A stretch of DNA of 64,000 bases from Oxyruncus cristatus (GCA_013399855.1 VXAY01004360.1:2347011-2411010), one strand, 5' to 3'; shown: positions 44,908-59,009, counted from the stretch's first letter. A program made the numbers and translations. Notes: a model not told the origin generated them from the letters alone.

Positions 44908-47900
44908 GACTGGGTGTCTTCCTCATAGGAGTTATAAATTCTGCTGAAATTAAGTTTCTGGAATTTGCTTGCTCTCTTAAAATACAAGAAAGCACTGTGC
45001 ATGCACAAAGGCCACTAAGTACGAAGTTATTAAAAACCAAACTTATTGAAGCCTTGTAATAATCAAATCAGTCAATGTCAGAATTAACAGGATCGAAACA
45101 TTTCAAGAACATTTTGCAGGGGATTTGATAATATTTAACTCATGAATAGTAAATATAAATAATATATGCTCTGAGACCAAGAGAAATCAGGCCTACATTG
45201 AAACAAGTGGCATTGAGAAAAACCTTCAGATTTTAAATTGCTCACATTTTTTTCAGTCAAAAATATCATCACAAACAAAAAGTTCCTACGACGCATTTCA
45301 ATTCTGACAAAGCAGCATTTCCTGGTGGAAGATATTCTGGTCAGAAAAACCTTTCAACACAATGTACTTCAGGCTCAGTCTTTGATTATATGAGAACACA
45401 GTGCTCTTTCAAATGTCTCAAATGCAAAATTAGTCCTGCTTGGTGTATGGCTCTATCCTGAGAGGTGAATTAGTGCAGGGCGTTCTCTTGCTCTAAGCTC
45501 TTGCTGGAGGAATGGGAAAATCAGAAACATGCTTGCTGAGCCAGGTCAGTTGCTTAGGTGACCAAATCCAGGAAAAAGTTCTTGCCTGGGAAACTATGAA
45601 TTTGCCTTGGTCTGATCCCAAGGCTTGTCTGGAGCCTTGGCTAGGGCCTTGGCCTGTGACACAGCTTGGGACACATGCACCCATTGCAGCTGAAGGTAGC
45701 TGGAGGACAAACAGAGCATGACTAGTGAAGGCCATGTTATAATGCACATGTGCTTAAATATGGGTTGAATTAGGATTCCACCTTAGCTCTGATGCTCCAT
45801 AAATTTGAGTTCTTGCCTTTGCAATGTTAGTATTTTTTTGTTGTATAATTGTATATAGTACATAATTACTCATAACTCATTACTGCACATGCGACTCTGC
45901 AGACAATGTTTAGACATTAAATCTCAGCTCAGTGATTGAATAGAGGGTACAGTAAAAATAAATATCCATGTATTTTGTAAATATTTGCATAATGAGCTAT
46001 TTAAATGCAAGAGATTTTAACATATGTAAACAATTGGAAATACTCTATGTGTATAAGTCTAAAGTGGATGCAAAAATATACACAACCTCTTGTAAAGTCA
46101 TATGATTTAGGATTCAGACATAGAATATTTTTTAGGGCTTTATGTATGACTATTACAGACTGTAAATACACACAGTATTAGGAACACATTGCTTGGTACA
46201 ATTAGTCAGCAAACTGTATGACTGAAAGCTTTGCATCAGAAAAACAATGGAGTAAATGGACGTTAGTGACTGTCCAGGTACAGTGAAAGCTCTTCGTGGT
46301 CTGCAGACTTAAGACATACAGTTACAGGACTCAGCATAATCAATCCCAGTTCACCAACAAGTAACGGAGGAGATAATTTCCCTCTCCTTAGAAAGCTGTC
46401 ATATAACATGCTGTGGAACTTCTCCCATAAAAAGTTTTCCCAGCTCAATATGCAGCAGTGCATGCCATGGGAACCGAGAAGCTGCCTCCACCTCCACTGT
46501 TTGCTTCTTCTATTCTTCTCCCAGTCTGAGATTTCTGGACCAGTGTCTCAAATGGTACCTTAAAGAAGCTCCACAACCTCAGCTACAGCATAATAAGGCT
46601 CACCATGGTTTTTGCAAAGGAAATATAGCAGTGGAGGATGGAGAGAACAGAATTACTTTCAAAGTGAAAGCTTTTTTTGTGTTAATAACCAGCCTGAGAT
46701 AGCTGTCAAGGAGAGAAACAATGAGCATTGTACTTGGTAGCTAATTCTATGTTCTGATTAATTACTGCCTCTACTGAAATCAACTTCTGCACTAAGGACC
46801 AAGACAGTTAGATCGCATCCACAGTCACACCTCTATGCTCACAGCTGATTAAAGAAACCGAGTAGTGGATTGTTGCTGCCATCTCCCTCAGGCTTCATGA
46901 CTCAAAGGACACTGCTACAAAGATGCATCTCACCTGCTGTAGAGCACTCTGTATCTCTGTGGTGGAAGGATTGAGTAGAAGGTCTCCTGCTTTGGCACAG
47001 CTGGCCAGCATGGCCAAAAGGAGATGGACAAGGGATCTGCTCCCTTCGGTGGGACTAATTCTCCCAAAAACACCTAGGTGCCAGGCCTGTATTAGAGTAG
47101 CCACCAATAGCCCCATGTCAAAGGAAGCCAGAAAGCTCAGGGTGGCAGGAACATCCCAGCCACAGCCTGATCCCCAGGTGGTACCCCTGCTGCCTCTGCT
47201 ATGATTCAGGGTACAGAAAGACCACCATCAGTGTCCTAAACAACTTCCATTGCAACATCCCAGGCCCAGGAGCTTCATGCACATGCTGAATTCCTGGCAC
47301 CTGACCAGTGAATAAATGTTTGAGTCACTGAGGAGCTAATTTAAAATAGCCCACAATAAATGGGTGTGTCAAGTAATTAGTGGATTGAAGAAATGGAAGA
47401 TAATATGAGATGCCTGGGTGTGGTTGTTTATGTGAGACATAGGGAGCAGTTTTTGACTCAGAGGCTAAGTTATCTGAGCCTGATTTAAGGCTACGGAAAC
47501 TTCAGTATGATTTTGGGGAGGGAAGAAATTAATTTCATTCTCTTCTATGGGACATTTAATTTCAACATTAAACTCAAACACATTTTCATTAGTAATGCTC
47601 CCAGTCATGAGGCAGCTCTGAATTTTTAAAACCTCACTTTCGAACTCCTACATTGCATTTCAAACATGTTGTGTCCAACTCATGACTAGCCCTGCACCAA
47701 AAAAATGTTTTCTTCACAGGCATTCCACATGCTCAGAGACAAAAAAAAAGGGTTTTCTGAAATGCCACACACAAGAAAGCCATGTGGGTTGTGGGGGAGA
47801 GTCTCTCTGTGCAAACCACAATTACAGTCATATTTCTTACACCTTGCAACAATCAAACCACAAAGCAAACACTCCTCAGAAATGCTTTTAAGAGATTTTC

Positions 47901-48860
47901 TACTCACCTGGAATAAAGATAACATTTACACTGCTGTTTCTCTTTGAGCAGCTATTCTTAAAACCAAGTTCTTGACTAACCTATTTCCAAAGGAAACTCG
48001 AGCAGCTAAAACCCATGCCTTCCACAGACCAAGGGAAAAGGACAGTCAGGTAGTATTCCACCCCTTTCTCAGTCTCATAATATGAAATGCTATTATTTTT
48101 AAAAACTGTTATTAAAATAATCTTTAATTAATACAGGATAATGTTACACAGAAAGAAATCTCCCTTTTCTTTTCTCCACCACCCCAAAAAAGGCTCTGAA
48201 ATTAAATTATTCTGGTAGAAGAAAGCATTCCAGGTCTTCATCACAGACAAATACGTGAGGAGGAAATGCATTTCACAAAACCTGTATAACAAAAAATTCC
48301 CCTGCATATATCAGACTCTTTTCAAGTCTTTTCTCTTGCAAGAGCAAACAAAGTCCATCTTATCCCACAGGCTTCTTCCAAAGTACAGCTCCACAGAAAT
48401 GTATGTGAGGAATTAAGCACCAGACTGTTATCTCCCAGAACATTCTCCAGAAGAAAAGGGCAGAGGAGGAGGAAGAGAGGACTCCGGCATGGCGTCGATG
48501 GGGTGTATGGATGGTGTGCATCCACACATGGCATGTGCATGGGCAAGATGTCCTGTACACTTGCAAAGGTGCAAGCACCACAAGCAGCCACTTGGATTTG
48601 CTCATGTCATCTGCTTTTATTACAGGAAGGCCTCTTACATAGGACTATTTCTTCCCAACATAGGGGCCTCCTGCTCCCACATCAGTTCCTGCCTGCTGCT
48701 TCTTCTGTCCTTTCCCCTCTTCACCTCCTTAGGACCTAAGCCTCTGACACTTTATCCCTCTCCATGTCAGGTGCTAGGCATTGCCTTTTGGGCACTAGTT
48801 CAGCAGTGGCAGTGGTTCTGGAAGGGGGACTAGCCACCAACTTGCAGAGATGAGCTGTGC
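44908..48860. other. Noncoding stretch, nothing recognised
   Basis: About 4 kb. AT-rich from 45050 to 46250 and mixed afterwards. A pair of opposed open frames at 45493-45747 and another at 48322-48833 show no homology. No transposon recognised. Confidence 0.5.
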
Positions 48861-49328
48861 TTGTGTCAGAGGTCTCCCATGCAGCATGCCTTTAGACAGC
48901 TATGCATTAGGGCCAAAGTTCACCTTTCATTGCAAACTTCATTAAGCAGCCATGTAAAAAGCAGTCCACCTACCTTGGCCTCCCATTGCTGCCTCTTTGC
49001 ACCTTCACCATCACCAGTGGGACTTCAAATCATTCAACAAATGTTCTCTCTGGGTGGAGAAGCATTCATCTCCACAGGACAGACACAGCAAAGGGTCCCC
49101 ACTGACATGTCTGAGTTCCGTGCGGCTGGCTTCAAGCAAGTATGTGTCCTCACGTTTTTGAGAACAAGGAAAAGACAGGCTAAAAGCAATCACACATACA
49201 AGCTACTTGTTCAGCAGGTAGGGACTGACAGCTTCCTTGTCACTGAAGAAGGAAAGGCACTGCATTTTAGAGGCAAATTACCTGGGTCTGCAATAGCAGC
49301 CCTTTATAGTCCAGCAATGGAAGGCTAA
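48861..49328 (+). other. Anonymous 155-codon open frame, probably chance
   Basis: Longest open frame in the window outside transposon sequence. It starts at a TTG, not an ATG, and the first internal ATG (48882, Met8) is followed by low-information sequence. The C-terminal half (FKQVCVLTFLRTRKRQ, then LLVQQVGTDSFLVTEEGK) looks more protein-like. No family recognised, no splice-site pair evident. Unlikely to be a gene. Confidence 0.1.
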
Positions 49329-50289
49329 TTGAGGCTGTATAATTATCTCCTTGCTATATAAAATGAAATGTGCACTCCCTTGGTGGATATCATTGATGAA
49401 AAGCCAGTTGGGGAAAAGGTTGAAATACACAGCAGGATCAATTTTATTTGTAATGGGTTTTACCATTTCATCTGTACATTTAACAGGCTGAAGCAGGGGG
49501 AAATAAATATTATGTTAGCAACTGCGTCATAGAATGAGGCTTTGGTTTTGATTAAAAAATAAAGGGAAAACAACCATCATTTTATGGCTGTCATAATTTG
49601 TTTCACATACATTTTTTCAATACTAAGGTGTACTAAAATATTTAACTGGTAAATAAAAATGCCTATAAACTTGTAAAGAGATCTTTAGATCTCCCAGCCA
49701 AAGACTGAATAATGTGGGTTTATTCTGTGTTAATTGTCTTGTAATACTTACATGAGTCAATATATAAAAAGATAGGTACATATATACAGTTACACATACA
49801 ATTATCACTTTATCTATGCATCACTTCCCCATAGCAAAAATGTACTGAAAATATTGATCTCAAACCTTATTATACATTGCTTTGTTTCTTGTTTTATTGA
49901 TATTAACAATTTTTGCCTCCACATAAATTCTATTTTGCTGATATTATTGCCACATGATGCAAACTGAAATCACAAACTAAGATACAAATTCAGGTTCAAA
50001 CACCAGTCCTAAATTCTCCCCTTGCAGAGCAGTTTAGACTTCATCCTTAAAGAACCAGAAAGATAAAAGCTTAATTAATGTGTTTTTTTCATTTTAATAT
50101 ATGCAATGTATGCATTAAGCTAGAGGCAAGAGAACATCATCTTTTATACGATAGCATATAATTTGATCTCTTAAATATCAGACATCAATACTATTAATGG
50201 TGTAAATAAATAAATAAAGCAAGATGAAGTAAAAATCTGACATGCATCATGTCTAGGGGCCTTGGTTTTGTTTTGAACCTATAAACCTG
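49329..50289. other. AT-rich noncoding stretch
   Basis: Low G+C, with a TAAATAAATAAATAAAG run near 50202. No coding signal. It leads into the candidate enhancer at 50290. Confidence 0.5.
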
Positions 50290-50660
50290 GGATAAGGATC
50301 AAGACTTTTCCACTGAGGTTTTTACTCAGTGGATGTTTATTTTTCTGCAATGTAATTTGATGCTGCTGTTGGTTTTGGCATCAATACATTACAAGTTAAA
50401 TTTATGTCAGCTCCAACAGATCAACTATCAGATGTTGCTATTAACTTTGACATCAAAATCATTAAGAAATTGCCATCATGTAAATTAATTATCAGAATTG
50501 TATTGGCATGAATGCATAATGATATTACTCATGCAAATAATTAAAGAAAATGCAAAGTGAAAAATCCATTAGAATAATGGCACAAAATGTCATTATTCTG
50601 GCTTCTTGACAAATAGATGCTATTAGTTTTCAGCATAGTGAACTCTAAGGTTAACAGAAA
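50290..50660. promoter_or_regulatory. Candidate conserved noncoding element with octamer and TAAT motifs
   Basis: Best regulatory-looking block of the window. It holds a perfect POU octamer ATGCAAAT (50531-50538) directly joined to AATTAAAG, AAATTAATTATC (about 50482-50493), GAATGCATAATGATATTAC, and a palindromic CCATTA-GAA-TAATGG (50566-50580). A compact stem-loop spans 50571-50599 (AGAATAATG pairing with CATTATTCT). It has no repeat content and no coding frame. Enhancer role and conservation are inferred. Confidence 0.4.
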
Positions 50661-50799
50661 GAGTCAGCGAAGTCCAGCACAGGGCTCAAGCCACTCTTAC
50701 TTGTACCTTTATTTATTCGGTATATGAGACTGTAGGAATGAAAGGTAACTTTTTTTATCTTGTCAAAATAAAGCTTTTTACATCACTCTGGCATAGATT
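50661..50799. other. Short noncoding spacer
   Basis: AT-rich sequence between the candidate element and the CAAA array. Nothing recognised. Confidence 0.5.
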
Positions 50800-50889
50800 A
50801 AAACAAACAAACAAACAAACAAACAAACAAACAGAAAACAACCAACCAAACAAACAAAAACCCAACAAACCCAAAACCCAAACCCAAAG
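50800..50889. repeat. (CAAA)n array grading into CCAA and CCCAAA units
   Basis: About eight clean CAAA units, then mixed CCAA, CAAA, CCCAA and CCCAAAA units to about 50889. It is the longest simple repeat in the window. The graded unit change suggests decay of one original array. Confidence 0.9.
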
Positions 50890-52779
50890 CAGCAGAACTA
50901 CTTAAAATGCTGTTGTCCAAATATATATGTTCTTTCATTTTTGCCACTTTTGGGTCTCACGGGACCTCTGGCATAACTAAGTTGTTAAATGCTAGGGTTT
51001 TGCTGAGCACGGGGAAGTAACAATTAACGTGAAAGTATTTAGGTTATTGCCTTCTGTCCCCTACCCAAAAGGTCATTATTACTGATCAGTGCTCAGGGAG
51101 AGAGAGTTGTGATTATGGTGCATGTGTGTGTTCTCTTAATTTAATGTGTAATGGACTGAGTTAGCTTTTTCGTCAACAGCAAAAGATTGTCCACTCTAAT
51201 AGAATAAACATTACTAACGACTCAGTGGTGCATGCCAGCTTACTCATCAGCTGGACACATTTCTTTTAAATGCCTCTCTTCATTCCCTCCCAAGTCAATG
51301 GAAGAGGGCTCTCTCTCTCAGTCATGGTTTTGTACTTGATCCAGAAATTACATTAAAGAAATAATGAAAAAAAGGCAGTAATTTCTGGGCTTCTTGCCTT
51401 CCATCTCTCATCTTTACTAGTCTAAGCACACACCACCATGACCGCAAACCAGAAAATTCACATCCTAAAAAGAAAATTCAGTGTTTTAAACAGTTAAAGC
51501 ATGAGAGGGAACGGGATTATTTATCTTCCTATAGGAAGACCACTCCTAATGATACTCAGAATAAGAGATATATTTCCAGGATATCAGCAGAGGGCTAGGA
51601 AACAGGACATCTGTGAGCTGTTTGGGGCCCTATACTTGTTCTTCTGCACTTAAATGACTTGCCTTAAATTTTTCCCCATTGCCAAAGTGAGAACAGTGTC
51701 AACACAAAGAGAACATAAAGAGATGTGGCAAAGAATCCCCAGTTAAAAAACCAAAAGCCACTCCATAAATTAAAACTAGTCAAGCTACCTAAGCACCCAT
51801 AAACACAAAAATCCTAGAAATTTCTCAGAAAATCTGCAGAAGATTTGTTTGTGACCTAATGCCCAAAGTCTGCAGTTGGATCTGCCAGCATAGACTCCTG
51901 CATGTCTGAGGAATCACTTACAAATCTCTGTTCGAAGCCTCATTGTCACTGCACTCTCTGATCTTAACATAATGAATCTCAACTCAGAAATGGGATGCGA
52001 CACTATATGTCACTGGTACCAGAGGTTTTGGTGTTGTCTGTTATCTCCTGGCAGTTCAGAGCTTATTTTCTCTGGTTTGCTTTGCGGGGTGGGGAGAGAC
52101 ACAGATCAAAATGTTATAGGGCAGTCAAGGTTTCTGGGAGCAATTTAGATCAGAATTAATATCAGGGCGATGGTAAAAGTAATTTTTAAAAAAATACTTA
52201 AAAGTTATTTATGGATTTCTTTAAACTCTATAAGTAGCCTTGGGGACAGCTAGCTTTTCAGGTATGCTTTGACTCTTTATGGTGAAAGACTGACATTTTA
52301 CTTGAAACAGTTTGTTTAATGATGCCCTGAGCCTTTTAATTCTGTTTAACAATCCAAGCTTTGCTTCTAATCCATCAATGGATAGGTCAAACTTGTACCC
52401 ATAATTTAAAGTTATGTTAATAAGATCTATGACATGTCTTGCAACATTTTATTGATAATATGTAATGTATTATAAGTATCATGAGCTTGCAGAGCTGCTG
52501 TCACTCGGGGATTTAGCGCATAAGGTATTACATCTCCAAAGCATGCTGCTGAACTGAAAAAGGACTTTAAATAAACAGGCTGGCACAATTCTACCTTCAA
52601 AGGGACAGTCTATAAATTCGCAAAAAAAGATTTACTGTGAAACTCAAGCCTGAATCAACACAGGACTTACTCTGTGTAACTAAGAAGGGACACACCATGT
52701 GGTAGGGTGTTTATAGTGTAATGCAGAGGTTGTTTTTCAGGCACATCTTTTCCTTCTCTAATTACACTGATTGACACCT
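50890..52779. other. Noncoding stretch, nothing recognised
   Basis: No gene or named transposon. Moderately AT-rich with no dense motif cluster. Confidence 0.5.
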
Positions 52780-52965
52780 CCTATTTACAATCACATATCC
52801 CCACTGAGAATAACTGCAGTAATTGCTATGTGATAAATTCATATAAGGAAAATATTGACTGTCTATTTAGTGCTTTTTAATGTAATTTAGCAACTGGGGA
52901 AAAAATATGGCAACAACAGCGTCATGTGACTTCATCAATTCTCCATGCAATATGGCAAAGCTGCT
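52780..52965. promoter_or_regulatory. Candidate conserved noncoding element (weak)
   Basis: Non-repetitive block with TGCAGTAATTGCTATGTGAT, GTGCTTTTTAATGTAATTTA, CAGCGTCATGTGACTTCATC (E-box-like CATGTG and a GTCATGTGAC dyad) and CATGCAATATGGC. Only texture and motifs support it. Confidence 0.2.
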
Positions 52966-55900
52966 TCTGCGGTACGTCTGTGAGACCTCAGAGATACAGC
53001 AGTTGCATCTGGATTAGAATGAACATCTGTAAATGTGCTAACTAACTTATAGTTTATAGCCATGCTTACTTGTGTGAGTTTACCATGTCCTGCAGATGAT
53101 ATTTTTCACTCCCCTGCTGTGTGTTGATGGTATAAAAACTTCCTGGGAAAGGGCAGATGATACATTACTTTGCGAGCAACAAAGCCCTGAAGACACAGTC
53201 TTTGCAACATCATCTGAAGATGTAATTCACTCCAGGAGTTGCTTTTTCTCCACCCAAAAATTTAGCAACACAATCTACTAAGAATCATCTTTTTTATATA
53301 TATATACATAGTAAAAAAGTTAAAATTACGAACAGTACAGGTTACATTTATCCAATTAATTCTAGCTTTACAGGGATTAGGACCCCTTAAAATGCAACCC
53401 TCTCCAAAGAGTTAACCCATGTCTCTGTTATGCCACCAGCATGTGTTTTTGTTGTTGTATGATCAGCAGAAGTCCTGGCTCAAGTCACCCACCCTCAGAG
53501 CTGTCCCTGACTTTCAGAGGTCAGGATCATGTTTCCTCTCATCTTCTCCAATATGAGCAAAGGAAATGTGTTCTTTCCAGCTACTTTGATCTCTGGCTAC
53601 AGAGCTGTTGTTTGACACATAAGGGTGTATTAAGGATGTGATCTGCTAACCAAAGACACAGCAAAATCAAATGTTACACCCTGCAGTATGAATGCAACTC
53701 ATCACTGTTGTTTAAAACCAGAACAGAAACACACAGCCCAGTGTTTAGGCAGGTAGAAGAGAAAGATGCATAGTGTGTCTGTCCTTCAGAAACACTTCCT
53801 GCAGTTTTAGCTAGCGTAACTGGAAGATTTCTGACCCGGGTTGCTTCGGAGAGCAACACTGCACTGGCTTTTCTAAGAGGCAATGTTACAAATTATCATT
53901 TACTACTAACTGAAGAAAAGGGATTAAGGACAGATGCTTGGACTGGCATATTAAGGACTGCATCTCCTTAGTCCTGCTGACTGCTCTGCAGTCACACTCC
54001 TCACACCTTTAAGTCTTTAGGCAAATAATTTTAACCCTTCTTCACCTGAGACTACAAACCTGTGAAGCAGTCAGTCCCATAGGAGTGCTGAATTTAAATA
54101 CATATTTTTAAAGATCTTTGAGGTTCGCAGGCAGACATTATAACAGCAGATATCTTCTAGCCAAGCTCATGGGCTGTGAGGTATCAAAAAGAGCTAATGC
54201 CGAAGAGCTCATGTCTGTAGTGCTGGGAACTCCTACAATCACAGTTTGTTTTTTCATTTAACCTCTCTGAATACACAGAAGGTGTCACGCATCCTCATAG
54301 CTGTTCCTGTGCTCGTGCTCTTCCAAAGTGACCACTGATTTCAAGTGAGAGCTTGGCTGCCTCAAGGTGACCCAGACAGGCCCAGGGCCTTATGACGTTT
54401 TGTGTGAAACAGGGACGGAAGAAACTTGTGGCTACTAGAAACAACTGTTGGGACCTGGAGCTCCTTTGGACTTATTTCTTTACCGTGATTTTTCTCTATC
54501 CAAACCCACTCCTTCTTCTCAGTTTATTTTGCATGAGCGCTACCCTATCCAAGCAGATTTTGAAGAAGTGCAATTGAAGTGATAAGTCTGGCTGCACTGC
54601 AGAGCAGCTGGGGTAGAGCCCTCCAGCCCCTCCCATCTCCCCCTTATATTACAGCATGAAAATGGGTTAACAGGCTCCCTAAAATGGTGACTTCCTCCAT
54701 CTCACAGCTCCTTGCACCACAGCCATGATGCTTGTCCCATCCTTCACCTCAGCTCTCCTCCACATGATTTCAGCACAGGAGCAACATCCACCACGTGCAT
54801 TCAATAATCCTGGCTGCCTGCTCATGCTGAAAGGATGGGATAGGATGGGAAACAGGATTCCCAGCAGCAAAGGTCTTCTTATTTTAGACAAAAGGATCCT
54901 GATTTACACAATCAGAGACAAAAGCATAATCAACCCTGCTTTGATTAATTGCAGTGGAAATGGTTAGGACCTATCAATGCAGCAGCCAGGAGAGCTTAAA
55001 ACTAAAAATAACCTGCAGGAGGGGAAGAGAGGATGAGTCTTCAAAAAAACTCTTCTGAAATGAAACAGGAATCTAGGGAAAGTTTTTCTCTCCTCTCATC
55101 ACTCAGTCAGTCTGTGCAGTGAAATGGGAGTTCTTGCTTTCACCCTCTGAATAAAAGTGCTGCTCGCATCCTTGGCATGAACAGCTGGGACCATCCTGCT
55201 ATCACCTCCCTGTGCATCCTTACCACTTTAAAATTAGCATCGCTGTGATCAGGCAGCAGCGGAAGAAATGCTCACCCACTGCTTGCCACAGAGTCTGGAG
55301 CTGATCATTAAAGCAGCACCTGCCTCCAGGAGCTGTGGAGTTTGCTACACCCCATATCTCCAGCAACTCGGGGCTGGGACTTGCTGTATGAGCAGAAGGC
55401 TTTCACCCACCAGAGAGCTCCTGCCACTGCTGGCACCACGTCATGTCTGCCAGGGCTGGCTCCCGTTCCTGGTGTGAAGCAGTCAGGGAGGCAGAAGTGA
55501 CTCTATAGTCATAAATAGCAGAGCCAGTCTGAGCTGGGGAAGATGATTCAATGAGATATTTTGGTTGCATTTTTATGAAGGCAGCAAGACTCTCTAGAGA
55601 AGTTATTTTTAGTGGGCTGAGACCCATGATACTCATCAGTAGGCACAGACACTGCCAGTGCAGGAAACATGTAGAGTAAAACCATCCTGAGGGTGTATCC
55701 TGACTAGGTGGTAACTGCAAGTCAGAGAAGAGCCTCTTGTAAATTCTCAGCTCCAGCAACTTCCTGGAGCAAATTTCACAAAGAGACCTCAGCAACACGA
55801 AATGTCCATTCAGCCCTTCCTGGCTCATCCTGATAAATGCTTCGTTTCTGGTTTAACAGCAAATTGAAATTGATTAAGCCAGCATTGATATTGTCCTACA

Positions 55901-58900
55901 AGGTATAGAGAAGCTAAACTCATTTGGGATAAATCCCAAGAAAGAGCAACGTTTATGTACACAAACAGACACACCATTTAAAATAGATTCATCTGGGATG
56001 CATAAAACCTGAAAAACGTTCATTAGGACTGGAAAAGGAAACACTATTAATCAGCTCCAGGCTTCTTATTACTCAGTGGAAGAAAACTTCAGTCAGATAA
56101 TTTTTTTTTTCTAAATGCACATAAACCCTTAAAATTCTCATTGGAAGAATTAGCCAGTTAACTTGCTGTAAGTATGAGGAGGTGGGAAAAGAGGCAAATG
56201 AAAGGGGTTGGGGGCGGATTATCATTTTTTTTTAGTTTGCATTCAACAGGAGAAAGATTTATGCATGAGATGCAAATTGCTATGTGTTATTTACACATCT
56301 GAAGAAAAACAAATCTTGAATGTGAATGCTTAGAGGGCATATTTTTAAATATGAAAGTGGTAAAATTATTAAAATGTTTATAACTCCCACACTGTTTAAA
56401 AGAGATTGAATTGGGGAAAAATTAGTCCTTTTATTTAAATTATAGAGTCATCACTAAATATTAGGGCAGAAATCAAATACAAAGGTCTGTGTGTTTCTAT
56501 TCTTGAGAGTCTTTTAGAGCAACCTTGCAGTTGGTCCTATCCAGAATATCCCAGTGGGTTAGCAACTGCAGAGAACAATGGCCAGTTATAGGCTTTCTGT
56601 TTCCATATCAAAATACTATGCATTTCTTCAGACAATTAAGAAACAAAAATACCTTTTAAAAACATGTACATTCCATAAGCAGTCCAGTTTGGATAGTGGG
56701 ATACATATGAATTGCAGCTGAACACTCTTGAAAATAAGGTGAATAGCACTGAAGCCTGCAATAAATGAACAAACAAAGCTAAAAGACCTGGAAGAAAATG
56801 GCAACAATGTGAAAAAGATGAAATAAGAGCAAGTGATGGCACCTAGAACACACAGCATTGGTTAATTAATCCATATACATTGGACTGTGCATTTTCCAGT
56901 TCTCTTTGGAAAATTTAAAGGACCTTTATTATCCTAGCACTGCTCAATCCTTCATGTATTCACTTCTGGAAGCAAAAAGCTATTATTTATGTTTTTACCA
57001 AGAGAAAATAAAGGTAATAAGACCTGGGTTATGAAATCCATTTACATGCTTGACTCCTGTCAGCTTCTAAAACCTTTGATTATCTGCATCACAGACTCAT
57101 GTCTTTGCCACTTTTGAAAAAGCAACTCACAATGTTGTCAACCTGAGGGCCTCAAAAGTTTTTAAGACTAGACTCCACAAGCTGAAAAATAACCATGGAA
57201 TTGCCATTTTAGCTTTCTTTTTGACATTGTGAAATCTAGATGGGGGTTGCGCTTTTCCTCCAGCTGCCCTATGAGAGATGCATCTTAGAGTCACCTTTCT
57301 ATGCTCACAGCACATCTCACCAGTAGGAATGCTAGAGCAAGGCTTGAGCACACTAAAACAAATGTTCTTGTAACACAGGCCACTGACTGCCTACAACAAT
57401 TGGTCTCAGGTAGCTCTGCCCACCACTAGAAAGAAATCAGAGGGAGTCCAGGATGTGTCATGCAGAAGGAGCCTTGCAAGCTCGTGTTTCCCAAACAGAA
57501 TCAAACCTTTCATATAGAACACCAAAAATTTAGCAGAGGGCTTAGAGATGGAGTGAGGTACATTTCCTACCCATTAAATTAGGCAAGGGAATTTCTAGTC
57601 TGATTAAGAGCAGTCAAAATAAAGAAAACCCAACCATTCATCATGATCACTTACTTTTTGAATGTCAGTTTGTAAACAACTAAAACCAAGTGAGAAAGCA
57701 TCCACTTTTGCAGCCAAAGACTTGGAGCACGTTTTTGTGGTTGTGGTTTTTATGGCTATCCACATGGCTAATTCATATCAGGTTTTTGTTGATCTTTTAA
57801 TATTTATGTCCAGATGCCACTGTAAGCTTCCAGATGTTTTTACACAGACATCAAAAATGTTGGCATAGCAATTACCAAAAGAAAGTTTGAGGCATTTTCA
57901 AAGGACTGAGAACAACAAAAGACAAAGTGGTTTTTGTTGATGAAAGGTTTCATTTTCTCCTTTTTCTTCCTCTATTTTATTTTATTATTTCTTTATAGAC
58001 GATTTGTCAGCCTATTAACCAAAAGGGGAACCTAGTCCATCTACTCGGAGTGTCCTTTTTAGGTGCTGTCTCTGAAAATTTTAGGTTTCTGATGCCAGAC
58101 AACGCCTACATTTTCTAGCAAGTACAAATAAGTAGATGCCTTCACAGGTCTCCAGAGGGTAATCTAGCCATATAACCTAATCTCCCTTTCAGTCTCCACT
58201 GACCATCGAAGACTCTAGATATTCCCAAGGCTTAAACCACAGATATTTCTCTGCAGTAGAGAGAAGACCAAAGGAGCAGGAGCTGCTATGTGCCTCCTAC
58301 CTTTTTGAGTTCAGTCCTGAAGCAGTGAGGCTCTGCCTTCCTATCTGGTGTCACAGCATGGTCCTTCAGGAAACTTCACAGACACCCCTGGGGAAGGAGA
58401 TGGAAGAAAGCTGACTGTCCATCTCTGCTCCAATGTACCACAGCTCTGGCTCAGAGAAAAGTGCCTGTTGCACCAGAGCATCTAATTCCAAGAACAAATA
58501 TGCAACTAAAGGAGAGCTGTTTAGTGCATTCAGACTAATTAGGAAATTATCTAACGCTTGCAAATGTCTGCAGGGAAAAACTCCTAGGAAGTCAGCGCTG
58601 GACTGCAGACAGGCCTTCTAGATGAGATGCAGACAGCCTGAGTGGGAGTTAGGTAAGCTTAAACTCTTCAAGTTATCTGTGTTCTGGCAATCGTAAAACA
58701 ACCTCATGCTTCCCTGTGTTTCTATATTGTGTTGGGGAAAACAAAAAACACCCAAAAGCAAATACAATTCAAATATCAAGTGCGGAGAAAAAGTAACAAA
58801 CTGTACCTTAATGTTGATAATGATACCATATGCTAGAACAACAGAGTGAAAAAAGAGCTTTGTTTGTTTAGAGTGAGAAGATGACACAGCGAGGTGATTT

Positions 58901-59009
58901 GTTTAGCACCAACATTCAAAGTGACAGTCCAGCTGCAGAGTCCAGTTGTTTCTGTGAGAGAAAACACTCAGTCTTGCTCTTTATGCACTCTGTTTGCTGC
59001 AGCACATAT
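52966..59009. other. Noncoding stretch, nothing recognised
   Basis: About 6 kb of unique-looking sequence. Small features are a TATATATATATA run near 53294, a GGATGGGATAGGATGGGA duplication near 54834, a T10 at 56101-56110, and T/A runs near 56225. An opposed pair of open frames at 55268-55828 has no homology. Confidence 0.5.
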
